From assembly GCF_001667035.1 (NCBI RefSeq), contig NZ_LZIR01000075.1, positions 62,001-126,000 of the forward strand: a stretch of 64,000 nt of DNA, read 5' to 3'. Numbering within the stretch: the first letter of the stretch is position 1; each line of letters opens with the position of its first letter. Below are positions 15,755-24,063 of this stretch, piece by piece. This stretch comes from Mycobacterium sp. 852002-51057_SCH5723018. GTDB taxonomy: Bacteria > Actinomycetota > Actinomycetes > Mycobacteriales > Mycobacteriaceae. Position numbers and translations under genes: made by a program. The notes under the pieces are model-generated. The model worked only from the letters and a program-made list of their open reading frames with translations, did not search any database and had not been told where the DNA came from.

Positions 15755-16855
15755 ATGACGCCGAAGCCGCCGGCCGAGAAGAAGTATCGAGTCATCCAGT
15801 GGGGCATCGGCAATGTCGGGACGGTAGCGCTCCGCCATTTCGCCCATAACCCTGCCTTCGAGGTGGTCGGTGTGCTCTGTAACCGCCCGGAGAAGGTGGG
15901 CAAAGATGCCGGCGAGCTCGTCGGTACGGCACCGATCGGTGTGCTCGCTACTACCGACAAGGCGGCCATCGAAGCCCTTGACGCCGATTGCGTGTTCTAC
16001 GCGCCGCTGTGGTCCGACCCCGACGAGGTCTGCCGCCTGCTGCGTGGCAGGAAGAACGTGGTCGCCTCGGGCGGGGCGTGGTGGTACCGAACCGAACACA
16101 GCAACGCGGACATCGATAAGATCGACGCGGCCTGCCACGAGGGCGGAACGTCGTTCCACGCGGGTGGGGTCAACCCCGGATTCGCGGGAGACCTGCTTGT
16201 CCTGACGCTGGCCCGGATCGTCAGCCGAATCGACGCCATCCACATCTACGAGGTGGTGAATTTCGGCAAGGACACTCTGAAGTACCTGCACGAGATGGGG
16301 ATGGGGAGCGACCCCGAAGAGTTCATGGCCGGCCCGAACCTGCTCGGCAACGCCTGGCCGCTGTTCGCCCAATCAATGGCCATGGTGGTCGACGGCTTCG
16401 GCAAGACGGTCGACAAATACACGACGGACGTCGAGCTGGGAAGGGCGACTCGCGACATCCCCTACGAAGGAGGGCCTTCCAGCGACATGCCGGGCTTCAA
16501 GGGCACGATCAAGAAAGGCACCGTCGCCTCGCAGCATCACAAGTGGACGACGTGGGTCGACGACAAGCCCCTCATCACCTTCCACGAGATGTACACCATG
16601 GATGAATACGATGCCATTGAGCCGCAACCGGATTGGGGCGGACACTATCACTACCGCATCGTGATCGAGGGCGATGAACCCACCGAGCTGATCCTGCAGG
16701 CGCCGGCGGATCCGCAGGGCAATTACCCCAAGCCCGGCTACACCTGGACTGCGATGGGGCCGGCGAACACCGTTCCGGCCGTGTGTGAGGCTGCGCCGGG
16801 GTTCCTGACACACAAGGAGCTCGGGTTGGTGCCGTTGCTCGGCGTGGTCCGTTAA
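15755..16855 (+). CDS. DapB-like NAD(P)-dependent oxidoreductase 1
   Basis: 366 residues. The N-terminal Rossmann motif WGIGNVG and overall layout match the dihydrodipicolinate reductase N-terminal / 2,4-diaminopentanoate dehydrogenase-like family, common in mycobacteria and often near lipid or hydrocarbon catabolism genes. It is much longer than true DapB (about 245 residues), so lysine synthesis is unlikely. ATG start preceded by AAAGGAG. It is divergent from the membrane operon and shares its putative operator. The stop codon overlaps that of the convergent TetR gene (TTAA). Substrate unknown. Confidence 0.85.
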   Translation: MTPKPPAEKKYRVIQWGIGNVGTVALRHFAHNPAFEVVGVLCNRPEKVGKDAGELVGTAPIGVLATTDKAAIEALDADCVFYAPLWSDPDEVCRLLRGRKNVVASGGAWWYRTEHSNADIDKIDAACHEGGTSFHAGGVNPGFAGDLLVLTLARIVSRIDAIHIYEVVNFGKDTLKYLHEMGMGSDPEEFMAGPNLLGNAWPLFAQSMAMVVDGFGKTVDKYTTDVELGRATRDIPYEGGPSSDMPGFKGTIKKGTVASQHHKWTTWVDDKPLITFHEMYTMDEYDAIEPQPDWGGHYHYRIVIEGDEPTELILQAPADPQGNYPKPGYTWTAMGPANTVPAVCEAAPGFLTHKELGLVPLLGVVR

Positions 16856-17451
16856 GGCTGCAAGCTTCGCAATGTCCTTGCGACGTAGTCTTCGAGCAGG
16901 GTGTGGCCGGTCGGCCAATGATTGGTGGTGACCAATAGGGCGTAGAGACCCAGCAAGAAGAAAACCGCACTGTTCATCGGATTGACGTGCCGGTCCGCCT
17001 CGCCGCGTTCTTGAGCTTGCGCTATTTGCTGGGCGACCAAGACGATCAAAGGGTGATCCCCGCCGTCTTCGGTCTGCGGACGAGTTTGGGAGAAGTGCAG
17101 CGCCAGAAAGTCATTGAAGAGCTGGTCGCCCAGTCGGCGCTCCAATCCGACCACCAAGCGGACCGCCTCGTTCAACGCGGAAACGAGATCGTGCTTGGAC
17201 TTCACGAATTGCGCGAACTGCTTGGCTATGCGGTTCTCTTCGCGGCGCTCCAATTCCAGCAGCACATGCTCCTTGGTGGGGAAGTGGAAAAAGAAGGTCC
17301 CGTGGGCGACTCCCGCCGCAGCCACGATGGCACCGATGTCGGCCTCGGCCATCCCACCGCGGGCGAACTCCGCGATGGCGGCGCCCATCAATCGCTCCCT
17401 CGTCTGCAGGCGCTTCGCTTCTCGCGCCGACAGCCGGTCCGCCACAGCCAT
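16852..17451 (-). CDS. TetR-family regulator (candidate regulator of the NorQD-membrane block)
   Basis: 199 residues with an N-terminal helix-turn-helix (IGAIVAAAGVAHGTFFFHFPTK) typical of TetR, and a variable ligand-binding C-terminal half. I chose ATG 17451 (AGGAAAG upstream); a GTG at 17463 is also possible. It lies divergent from the SDR gene at 17664, whose -35 box is covered by a TTGAC-N4-GTCAG repeat. The three copies of this repeat near the gene make it the natural candidate to bind them; not proven. Confidence 0.88.
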   Translation of the reverse strand: MAVADRLSAREAKRLQTRERLMGAAIAEFARGGMAEADIGAIVAAAGVAHGTFFFHFPTKEHVLLELERREENRIAKQFAQFVKSKHDLVSALNEAVRLVVGLERRLGDQLFNDFLALHFSQTRPQTEDGGDHPLIVLVAQQIAQAQERGEADRHVNPMNSAVFFLLGLYALLVTTNHWPTGHTLLEDYVARTLRSLQP

Positions 17452-17595
17452 TTCTTTCCTCACCGTTGACGTGACTCATGCAAAGAGCTTCGAGGCTAAC
17501 TAGGCCAGTATGCCGTGTCCCGGCCAGAAAGGCTTGCATAGCTTGATCATTGTTGGACCATCCCCGAAGCTACGGATATCTGGCCAGCACGTTCA

Positions 17596-17624
17596 TTGAC
17601 TTTAGTCAGCAACGTTCATAGATT
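17596..17624 (+). promoter_or_regulatory. SDR promoter TTGACT - 17 nt - TAGATT with overlapping operator copy 3
   Basis: The -35 hexamer (17596-17601) is part of the inverted repeat TTGAC-TTTA-GTCAG (17596-17609), third copy of the putative TetR site. The -10 hexamer is at 17619-17624, 40 bp before the SDR ATG. Repressor binding here would block polymerase. Confidence 0.68.
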
Positions 17625-17663
17625 GAACGGCGCACACGCCGCGCACGATCGAAGGAGTCCGGC

Positions 17664-18452
17664 ATGGCGTTGGAACAGTTCCGGCTGGATGGACAGGTCG
17701 CGATCGTCACGGGCGCCGGGCGTGGTGTCGGGGCGGGCATTGCTCGAGTGTTGGCGGAGGCGGGCGCCACGGTTGTCGGCACCGCACGCACCGAATCCGA
17801 GATCGTTAAGTCAATCGAGGACGTCGAGCGGCTGGGCGGTAAGGGTCTTGCGCTCGTCGCGGACGCCATGAGTCGTCCGGACGGCGAGCGCGTCGTGAAC
17901 ACGGCCATGGAGCGTTTCGGCCGAATCGACATTCTCGTCAACAATGTCGGCGGCTCCACGTACGCGCGGTTTCTGGACATCACCGACGAAGATTTCCGCC
18001 ACACTTTCGACTGGTGTGTGACCTCCGCGTTCATCATGAGTCAACTCGTCGCCCCGCACATGCTCAGCGCCGGAAACGGTTCCATCATCAACATCTCGTC
18101 GGGCTCAGCCCGCTTCGGCATTCGAGCGCTGACCGCCTATTGCGTCGCCAAGGGTGGCCTCGAGGCGCTCACCCGCGCCATGGCGCAAGAACTCGCACCG
18201 AAGATCCGCGTCAACGCCATCGCGCTCGGTTCGTTCGCCACAGATGGTCTGCGGGGCAGTCTGGACTTGATGCCGGGATCTTTGGAGAAGATGAAAGAGG
18301 CCACGCCGCTGCATCGCCTCGGCGATGTCGAGGATCTCGGACGGCTCGCGGTGTATCTGTGCACGCGCGACTGTTACGCGACCAACGCGACTTTCCACGT
18401 CGACGGCGGCATCGACTCGAACAATTCGCCGCTGCCCATACCCGACTACTGA
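17664..18452 (+). CDS. Short-chain dehydrogenase/reductase
   Basis: 262 residues, classical SDR: cofactor motif TGAGRGVG, NNVGG, catalytic Ser in ISSGSAR and YCVAK (YxxxK). Probably NAD(P)-dependent oxidation or reduction of an alcohol or ketone, substrate unknown. Strong GAAGGAG before the ATG. First gene of a plus-strand run (SDR, DapB-like, mycofactocin-type SDR) with its own operator-covered promoter. The second gene follows after about 50 bp. Confidence 0.92.
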   Translation: MALEQFRLDGQVAIVTGAGRGVGAGIARVLAEAGATVVGTARTESEIVKSIEDVERLGGKGLALVADAMSRPDGERVVNTAMERFGRIDILVNNVGGSTYARFLDITDEDFRHTFDWCVTSAFIMSQLVAPHMLSAGNGSIINISSGSARFGIRALTAYCVAKGGLEALTRAMAQELAPKIRVNAIALGSFATDGLRGSLDLMPGSLEKMKEATPLHRLGDVEDLGRLAVYLCTRDCYATNATFHVDGGIDSNNSPLPIPDY

Positions 18453-18505
18453 CCTGGACCCGGCTTACTCTTGGCAAAACCGATCCGAGAAGGGCGAGGG
18501 CACCG

Positions 18506-19588
18506 ATGCGCAGAGTGATCCAATTCTCCACCGGCAACGTAGGCCGGCATTCGTTGCGCGCCATCATCGGAAGGCCAGATCTTGAGCTGGTTGGGGTCCA
18601 TGCCGCCAGCGCCGAAAAGATCGGTCGGGATGCGGCGCAGCTTTGCGGCCTTGACGAACCGACCGGCATCGTGGCCACCGACGACGTCGAGGCGCTGGTG
18701 GGACTCGGCGCCGACGCCGTCGTGTACACGTCTCAAGGGGAGACCCGGCCGATGGAGGCCATTGAGCAGATGGCCACATTTCTCGCGGTGGGCACCAACG
18801 TCGTCGGCACATCGATGGTCTGGCTCGTCACACCCCACCACGCCGAAGACTGGCTGCGGGTGCCTTTGGAGCGCGCCTGCGCGGCAGGCAACGCCTCGCT
18901 TTACGTCAACGGCATCGACCCGGGCTTCTCCGGCGACACATTGGTGCACTCGGCGGTCAGCCTGACTACCCGCGTTTCGTCGATCACCGTGCAGGAGATC
19001 TTCGACTACGGAAACTACGATGACGCCGAGTTTACCGGCGCTGCAATGGGATTCGGAACTACCGCCGACGATGACCCGGCGATGATGTTCCTGCCCGGGG
19101 TAATCGTGTCGATGTGGGGCGGTCAGGTGCGTAGTCTTGCGGACAACCTCGACATCAAACTCGACGAGGTTCGCCAGCGCACCGAACGCTGGTTCACGCC
19201 CGAGCGCATTGACTGCACGATGATGACGGTCCACCCCGGCCAGATGGCGGCGGTCCGGTTCGCCACCGAGGGCGTCCGCGACGGCAAACCGGTCATCACC
19301 CTCGAACACGTCACCAGGCTCACTCAGGCGGCAGCGCCCGACTGGGAATTCCCACCCGAGGGTCACACCGGTGTACACCGTGTTGTCGTGGAGGGTGAAC
19401 CGCGGGTGGAAATCAACACACACGTCTCCCATCCCCTTTTTGATTCCACTGAGGCCGGCTGTATTTCGACTGCGGCCCGGGCGGTCAATGCGATCGACTG
19501 GGTGTGCCGTGCGCCCAGAGGGCTGATCTCCGTGGAGGACATTCCCCAATCCGCCACGATGCGCGGCCTGATATGGAACGAGCGTTAG
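18506..19588 (+). CDS. DapB-like NAD(P)-dependent oxidoreductase 2
   Basis: 360 residues, second member in this block of the DapB N-terminal-like family (FSTGNVGRHSLRAI at the N-terminus; central YVNGIDPGFSGD resembles FHAGGVNPGFAGD of the copy at 15755). ATG 18506 aligns with the start of the Rossmann strand; an upstream extension in the same frame only overlaps the SDR. Two distant paralogues in one regulon suggest two related steps or two cofactors for one pathway. Confidence 0.87.
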   Translation: MRRVIQFSTGNVGRHSLRAIIGRPDLELVGVHAASAEKIGRDAAQLCGLDEPTGIVATDDVEALVGLGADAVVYTSQGETRPMEAIEQMATFLAVGTNVVGTSMVWLVTPHHAEDWLRVPLERACAAGNASLYVNGIDPGFSGDTLVHSAVSLTTRVSSITVQEIFDYGNYDDAEFTGAAMGFGTTADDDPAMMFLPGVIVSMWGGQVRSLADNLDIKLDEVRQRTERWFTPERIDCTMMTVHPGQMAAVRFATEGVRDGKPVITLEHVTRLTQAAAPDWEFPPEGHTGVHRVVVEGEPRVEINTHVSHPLFDSTEAGCISTAARAVNAIDWVCRAPRGLISVEDIPQSATMRGLIWNER

Positions 19589-19603
19589 GTGCACCCACAA
19601 GAC

Positions 19604-20422
19604 ATGACGACCTCGCCGTCGGGACGCGTTGCCGGTAAACGTGTACTGATCACCGGCGCGGCCCGCGGTATGGGACGCAGCCACGCGCTGCGGCTTGCCG
19701 AGGAAGGGGCTGACCTCATCCTGGTCGACATATGCCAGTCCCTGCCGCAGGTCGAATACCCCATGGCCACAAAGGAAGAGCTCGACGAAACGGTGAAAAT
19801 GGTCAGCGATTTCGGCCGCCGCTGCCTGAGCTACGTCGTCGACGTCCGCGACGAGGAACAGCTGCGCGCGGCTGTCGACGAAGGGGCCGGCGAGCTGGGT
19901 GGTCTGGATGGTGCGGTGGCCAACGCCGGTGTGCTAACCGTGGCGCCATGGGACAGGACAACTGGCGATCAGTGGCGCACCGTGGTTGACGTGAACCTCA
20001 TCGGAGTGTGGAACACCTGCGCGGCCGCGATTCCCCATCTGCTCGACCAGGGAGGCGGCAGCCTGGTGAACGTCAGCTCGGCCGGTGCCATTAAAGGCTT
20101 TCCGCTGCAGACGCCCTACACGGCGGCGAAGTATGGCGTCGTCGGCCTGACTTTGGCTTTGGCCAACGAACTGGCCGCACAGAACGTGCGCGTCAACACC
20201 GTGCTTCCCACCGGTGTGCCCACCGGCATGGTTCCGCCGTCGTTCGGACCCCTCCTGGGTGAGCAACGGTCCGACCTGATCCCGATCTTTGTCAACGCGA
20301 TGCCCACGCCGGCCGTCGAGCCCGCCGACGTCAGCAACGCGGTGCTGTTCTTGCTATCGGACGAGGCGAGATATGTGACGGGGCTGCAGTTCAAGGTCGA
20401 TGCAGGGGTGACCATCAACTAA
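19604..20422 (+). CDS. Mycofactocin-type SDR
   Basis: 272 residues from ATG 19604 (a GTG at 19589, directly after the previous stop, would add five). Cofactor motif TGAARGMG, NAGV, Ser in NVSSAGA and YTAAK. After the second strand it carries the insertion LVDICQSLPQVEYPMATKEE characteristic of mycofactocin-associated SDRs, which hold a non-exchangeable NAD reoxidised through mycofactocin. This implies oxidation of an alcohol coupled to mycofactocin. It ends 5 bp from the convergent TetR gene. Confidence 0.9.
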   Translation: MTTSPSGRVAGKRVLITGAARGMGRSHALRLAEEGADLILVDICQSLPQVEYPMATKEELDETVKMVSDFGRRCLSYVVDVRDEEQLRAAVDEGAGELGGLDGAVANAGVLTVAPWDRTTGDQWRTVVDVNLIGVWNTCAAAIPHLLDQGGGSLVNVSSAGAIKGFPLQTPYTAAKYGVVGLTLALANELAAQNVRVNTVLPTGVPTGMVPPSFGPLLGEQRSDLIPIFVNAMPTPAVEPADVSNAVLFLLSDEARYVTGLQFKVDAGVTIN

Positions 20423-20427
20423 ACCGC

Positions 20428-21057
20428 TTACAGCGGCCAGCTATTCGGCTCCATGGTGTAACGCAAGGCAGCGGCCGGAGGCAACGGCTGTCGTTCAATG
20501 GTCGATATCGCATCCACGACGAGGGCGACGTAGCGTCGCCAGCCATCGCTGTGCGCGTCCATCGTTGACAGCACGCTATACAGCATCGCGACCAGTCGAG
20601 GCAGGTCATCGGCGACGAGGTCGCTACGGATCCGGCCGACCCGCTGACCTTCGCGGACCAGGTCGTCGAGCGCCTCGTTGAGTGAAACCGAGATGTCGGA
20701 GGTGAGCGACCCGGCCCGGTGCGCGGCGGACAGCAGGTTGTGTTCGCGGGCCCCCAGCGAGATCGCCGCTTCAATCAGTTCGGTGAGACCGCGTAGCGGG
20801 TCGTCGGTGCGGCGGGCACTGTCGATCACCGGCGTGAGATCCTCGGCGATGCTTTGATCCAGGGCGGCCCGGACCAGTTCGGCTTTTGTCGGGAACCTGC
20901 GGTAGAGGGTTCGCTCCCCGACGCCCGCACGGCGCGCGACCGCCTCTATCGGTGCATCGGGCCCGAACTCGCCGTAGACATCCCGCGCCGCGCGCAGTAT
21001 CCGCTCGACGTTGCGCGCCGCGTCCGCCCGCAACGGCCGGTCTGCAACCACGCTCAT
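20428..21057 (-). CDS. TetR-family regulator, divergent from P450
   Basis: 209 residues. N-terminal helix-turn-helix (IEAVARRAGVGERTLYRRFPTK) followed by a helical effector domain. ATG start at 21057. The 93-bp gap to the P450 contains two copies of TGACAG-N4-CTGCCA, one over the P450 -35 element. Probable autoregulated repressor of the P450, responding to substrate; the ligand is unknown. Confidence 0.9.
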   Translation of the reverse strand: MSVVADRPLRADAARNVERILRAARDVYGEFGPDAPIEAVARRAGVGERTLYRRFPTKAELVRAALDQSIAEDLTPVIDSARRTDDPLRGLTELIEAAISLGAREHNLLSAAHRAGSLTSDISVSLNEALDDLVREGQRVGRIRSDLVADDLPRLVAMLYSVLSTMDAHSDGWRRYVALVVDAISTIERQPLPPAAALRYTMEPNSWPL

Positions 21058-21071
21058 CGTGACAGCCTAAC

Positions 21072-21087
21072 TGACAGTTGACTGCCA
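21072..21087. promoter_or_regulatory. P450/TetR operator copy 1: TGACAG-TTGA-CTGCCA
   Basis: Near-perfect inverted repeat (5 of 6 arm bases) 15 bp before the tetR start and overlapping the TTGACT -35 box of the P450 promoter (TTGACT 21078-21083, 18 nt, TACGCT 21102-21107). Confidence 0.7.
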
Positions 21088-21114
21088 ACAAGCCGTACCT
21101 CTACGCTCTATAAC

Positions 21115-21130
21115 TGACAGCCATCTGCCA
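21115..21130. promoter_or_regulatory. P450/TetR operator copy 2: TGACAG-CCAT-CTGCCA
   Basis: Identical arms to copy 1, displaced by 43 bp (about four helical turns), between the -10 box and the P450 ATG. Confidence 0.7.
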
Positions 21131-21150
21131 CTTAATAGGAAACGACGGTT

Positions 21151-22374
21151 ATGTCAACATCTTTCGAGACTTCCGCATGCCGCCCTGACACAGAGCTTCC
21201 TGTGCTGCCCCTCCCGCGAGCCGCGCACTGCCCGCTTGCGCCCCCGGCCGAGTTCGCGAACTGGCGCGAAGAGCCCGGACTACGACGGGCGATGTTCCAC
21301 GGACAACCGGCCTGGGTGGTGAGTCGCTACCGGGACATCAGAGCGGCGCTGGTGGATCCGCGCCTGTCCGCCAAGACCATTCCGGAGGCAATCATGCCGA
21401 CCGACGCGGACCACAACGTCCCGGTGATGTTCGCGCGGACTGACGATCCCGAGCATCATCGGTTGCGGCGGATGCTGACCAGCAACTTCACCTTCAGGCG
21501 TTGCGAAGCGATGCGGCCGCAGATCCAGGAGCTGGTCGACCACTATCTCGACGAGATGATCAGCAACTGCCCACCGGCCGACCTGGTGCGTGACTTCGGC
21601 TTGCCGGTGCCGTCAATGGTGATCGCGCTGCTGCTGGGGGTGCCGCCCGAAGACCTCGGGCTCTTCCAGCGCCAGACCAGTGCTGGGCTGGACACCCGAA
21701 CCTCCGACGAGGAGAAGGGGCGTGCGTTTGGTGAAATGTACGCCTACATCGAGGAGTTGGTGCAGCGCAAAGAGCGCGATCCTGGCGACGACCTGATCAG
21801 CCGGCTCGTCACCGAATACGTGGCGATCGGGCAGCTGGATCACGCGACCACGGCCATGACGAGTGTGATCATGATGCAGGCCGGACACGAGACCACCGCC
21901 AACATGATTTCGCTGGGAACGGTTGCGCTGCTGCAGCATCCCGACACCTATGCAAGGCTCGGCCAAACCGACGATCGCGCCGTCGTCGCGAACATCGTCG
22001 AGGAGCTGATGCGCTATCTCACCATCGTGCACAGCCAGGTCGATCGCGTGGCGACCGAAGACCTCACAATCGGCGGGCAACTGATCCGCGCCGGGGAATT
22101 CGTCATGATGAACCTGCCCGCCGGAAATTGGGACAGCGACTTCGTCGAGGACCCGGAGACTTTTGATATCGATCGAAACACCCGCGGGCACTTGGGCTTT
22201 GGCTACGGCGTTCACCAATGCATCGGGCAGAACCTCGCCCGGGTCGAAATGCAGGTCGCATTCGCCACCCTGGCGCGGCGGCTGCCCGGACTGAAGTTGG
22301 CGGTACCTCCCGATGAGCTGAAATTCAAAGACTCCGACATCTACGGGATGAAAGAACTCGCCGTCAGCTGGTGA
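21151..22374 (+). CDS. Cytochrome P450 monooxygenase
   Basis: 407 residues, bacterial class I P450. Heme-binding FGYGVHQCIG with Cys357, oxygen-activation I-helix AGHETT (244-249), K-helix ExxR in EELMRY. Soluble, no membrane anchor; requires an external ferredoxin and reductase, and neither is nearby. Regulated by the divergent TetR. A hydroxylated product could feed the SDRs and DapB-like enzymes upstream; that is inference. The substrate cannot be read from sequence. Confidence 0.95.
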   Translation: MSTSFETSACRPDTELPVLPLPRAAHCPLAPPAEFANWREEPGLRRAMFHGQPAWVVSRYRDIRAALVDPRLSAKTIPEAIMPTDADHNVPVMFARTDDPEHHRLRRMLTSNFTFRRCEAMRPQIQELVDHYLDEMISNCPPADLVRDFGLPVPSMVIALLLGVPPEDLGLFQRQTSAGLDTRTSDEEKGRAFGEMYAYIEELVQRKERDPGDDLISRLVTEYVAIGQLDHATTAMTSVIMMQAGHETTANMISLGTVALLQHPDTYARLGQTDDRAVVANIVEELMRYLTIVHSQVDRVATEDLTIGGQLIRAGEFVMMNLPAGNWDSDFVEDPETFDIDRNTRGHLGFGYGVHQCIGQNLARVEMQVAFATLARRLPGLKLAVPPDELKFKDSDIYGMKELAVSW

Positions 22375-22393
22375 ATACAACCCAAGCCGACGG

Positions 22394-23206
22394 TCATTCG
22401 GGCTTGCGGAAGCTGCGCCAGATTACATAACCGATCGCCACGGCGACGCCTAAAACCCCGGCGACCAGCAACGTCTGGAAAGCGTCGATCGCGAACCAGC
22501 TGGCGTCGTACGAGCCGGTGGCGCCGACGCATTCGAAGTCCACGCTGGTGCCCGACTGGCCCGGTTTGTAGCTGTAGCTCGAGGTGTTATACGCCAGCTG
22601 GTACCCGCTATCGCAGACAAAGGGGCCCGTCCACAGCGCGCTGGCCGGCATCGTTGCGGTCAGCGACGCGGCGGCTCCGACGCAGATGCCAATAGCTCCA
22701 ACGATCGCCCCGATGCGATCGGGCCACCCGCGCATGCCCCACGGCCGTCGGCGCCCGGACGCGACCTGTCGCTTCGAGCCGACCTGCTGCGAAAAGCCGG
22801 GTTGGGCCCCCATGCCGGCGGGCGCGCCGTAGTCCGTCGCGGCGCCTTGCCCCGAATACACGACCGAGTGCCCCACCCTGAAGGTCGCGTGGCCGTGTTT
22901 GAAGATGTTGTCGATCTGTTCCTGCGACAGACCCGCCTGGGCGGCGGCGCTCATGAAAGCCTCGCGGTGCGCAGCCATCTCGGCTTCGGCAGGCCCGGCC
23001 GAGCCCACCGGTCCACCAGAGCGCAAACCCTCCCACAACGACTCCGCGTACCGGCGTGCGCGCTCGTCGGCGCCCTGCCCCGCGTCCTGGCTCTGGCGCG
23101 CCGCCTTGGCCTCGGCCAGTTGACGTTCCAGCTCGGCGATGCGCTTCTGCTCGGCGAGCTGGCGTTCCAGCTCAGCGATGCGCTTTTCGGGATCGTCGGC
23201 GTCCAT
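22394..23206 (-). CDS. Coiled-coil N-terminus plus two-helix membrane protein, unknown family
   Basis: 270 residues from ATG 23206. Residues 1-40 are a charged coiled coil with a repeated RIAELERQLAE unit; the middle carries a helical segment (AAAQAGLSQEQIDNIF); two hydrophobic helices lie at about 160-185 and 235-260, with a 50-residue, two-Cys loop between them that is probably extracytoplasmic. No enzymatic motif. Convergent with the P450 gene and upstream of lppI on the same strand. Mycobacteria-type envelope protein of unknown function. Confidence 0.78.
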   Translation of the reverse strand: MDADDPEKRIAELERQLAEQKRIAELERQLAEAKAARQSQDAGQGADERARRYAESLWEGLRSGGPVGSAGPAEAEMAAHREAFMSAAAQAGLSQEQIDNIFKHGHATFRVGHSVVYSGQGAATDYGAPAGMGAQPGFSQQVGSKRQVASGRRRPWGMRGWPDRIGAIVGAIGICVGAAASLTATMPASALWTGPFVCDSGYQLAYNTSSYSYKPGQSGTSVDFECVGATGSYDASWFAIDAFQTLLVAGVLGVAVAIGYVIWRSFRKPE

Positions 23207-23275
23207 CGGCAAATAGTCGCACGCCGGAACCGCCGGTGTGGTGAATCGAGCGCCACTTGCCCGCGCCGCGACACA

Positions 23276-23983
23276 TCAGCAGCTGAACGCGATTCCGACG
23301 CCATCCGGCGGCGGCACCGACCGCAGGCAGCCGAACGGCTGGACCCCGGCGCCGGCGAACCGAACCGCCGACTGGTGGGCGTAGTTCACGCAGAACAGGC
23401 CCGCTTGATCGGCGCGGCAACGGTAGTCGCCGAACGACAACGAATCCCCGTTCGCCAGGTCGGGTCCGTTGCCATAGACGAACGGGCCGGGATCCGCGCG
23501 CGACGACCCCACCTGCAGGTTGGTCCCGTCGTAGTCGACCCAGCCGCCCTGCCATCCGCCGTAGGCGGTGTCGGGGCGGGGCGGGGGGCTGGTCAGCTGC
23601 ACCAGGCACGCTAGCGCGCCGGCCGTGTGTTTGGCATCGGTCATGCAGGAAACTTTGCCGGCACTGGCCGTCAACGCGAAGTCGCTGCCGAGCTGGGTGG
23701 TCCCGCCGTCGCGGGTCGCCGCGTGATAGAGGCCCGGATTCGCGGGATGACCTGCCTCGATCCACGTGATCACGTCGGAGATCGGCGCGCCGGCACCCGG
23801 CGCGGCCGAAGGTGCCGGTGGTTTGCCGGCCGACGTTCCCGTCGGCGGTGGGGAGGTGGTGGCTGAAGTTCCAGCGGGCTGCGAGGTCGGTGACTGCGCC
23901 GACTGGCCACCCCCCGCGTGCGAGCAGCCGCCCACGAGCCCGCCAGCGAGCAACGACACGGCGACGAGCGCGGCGATCCGCAT
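23276..23983 (-). CDS. lppI: Lipoprotein LppI
   Basis: 235 residues with a lipoprotein signal (lipobox LVGGC, Cys20), a Pro/Ser/Thr-rich linker and a C-terminal domain with several Cys. Orientation and neighbours (lipT divergent, Rv2047c-like further away) match Rv2046 of M. tuberculosis. In M. tuberculosis the two are adjacent; here 12.5 kb separates them. Cell-envelope protein, molecular function unknown. Confidence 0.85.
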   Translation of the reverse strand: MRIAALVAVSLLAGGLVGGCSHAGGGQSAQSPTSQPAGTSATTSPPPTGTSAGKPPAPSAAPGAGAPISDVITWIEAGHPANPGLYHAATRDGGTTQLGSDFALTASAGKVSCMTDAKHTAGALACLVQLTSPPPRPDTAYGGWQGGWVDYDGTNLQVGSSRADPGPFVYGNGPDLANGDSLSFGDYRCRADQAGLFCVNYAHQSAVRFAGAGVQPFGCLRSVPPPDGVGIAFSC

Positions 23984-24063
23984 CCCGCCAGGCTAACCGC
24001 CACGCCGGCCGCCACGTGCGCACTGGTGTCGTTCTGGCCCCGGTGTCGGCTACCGTCACAGTT

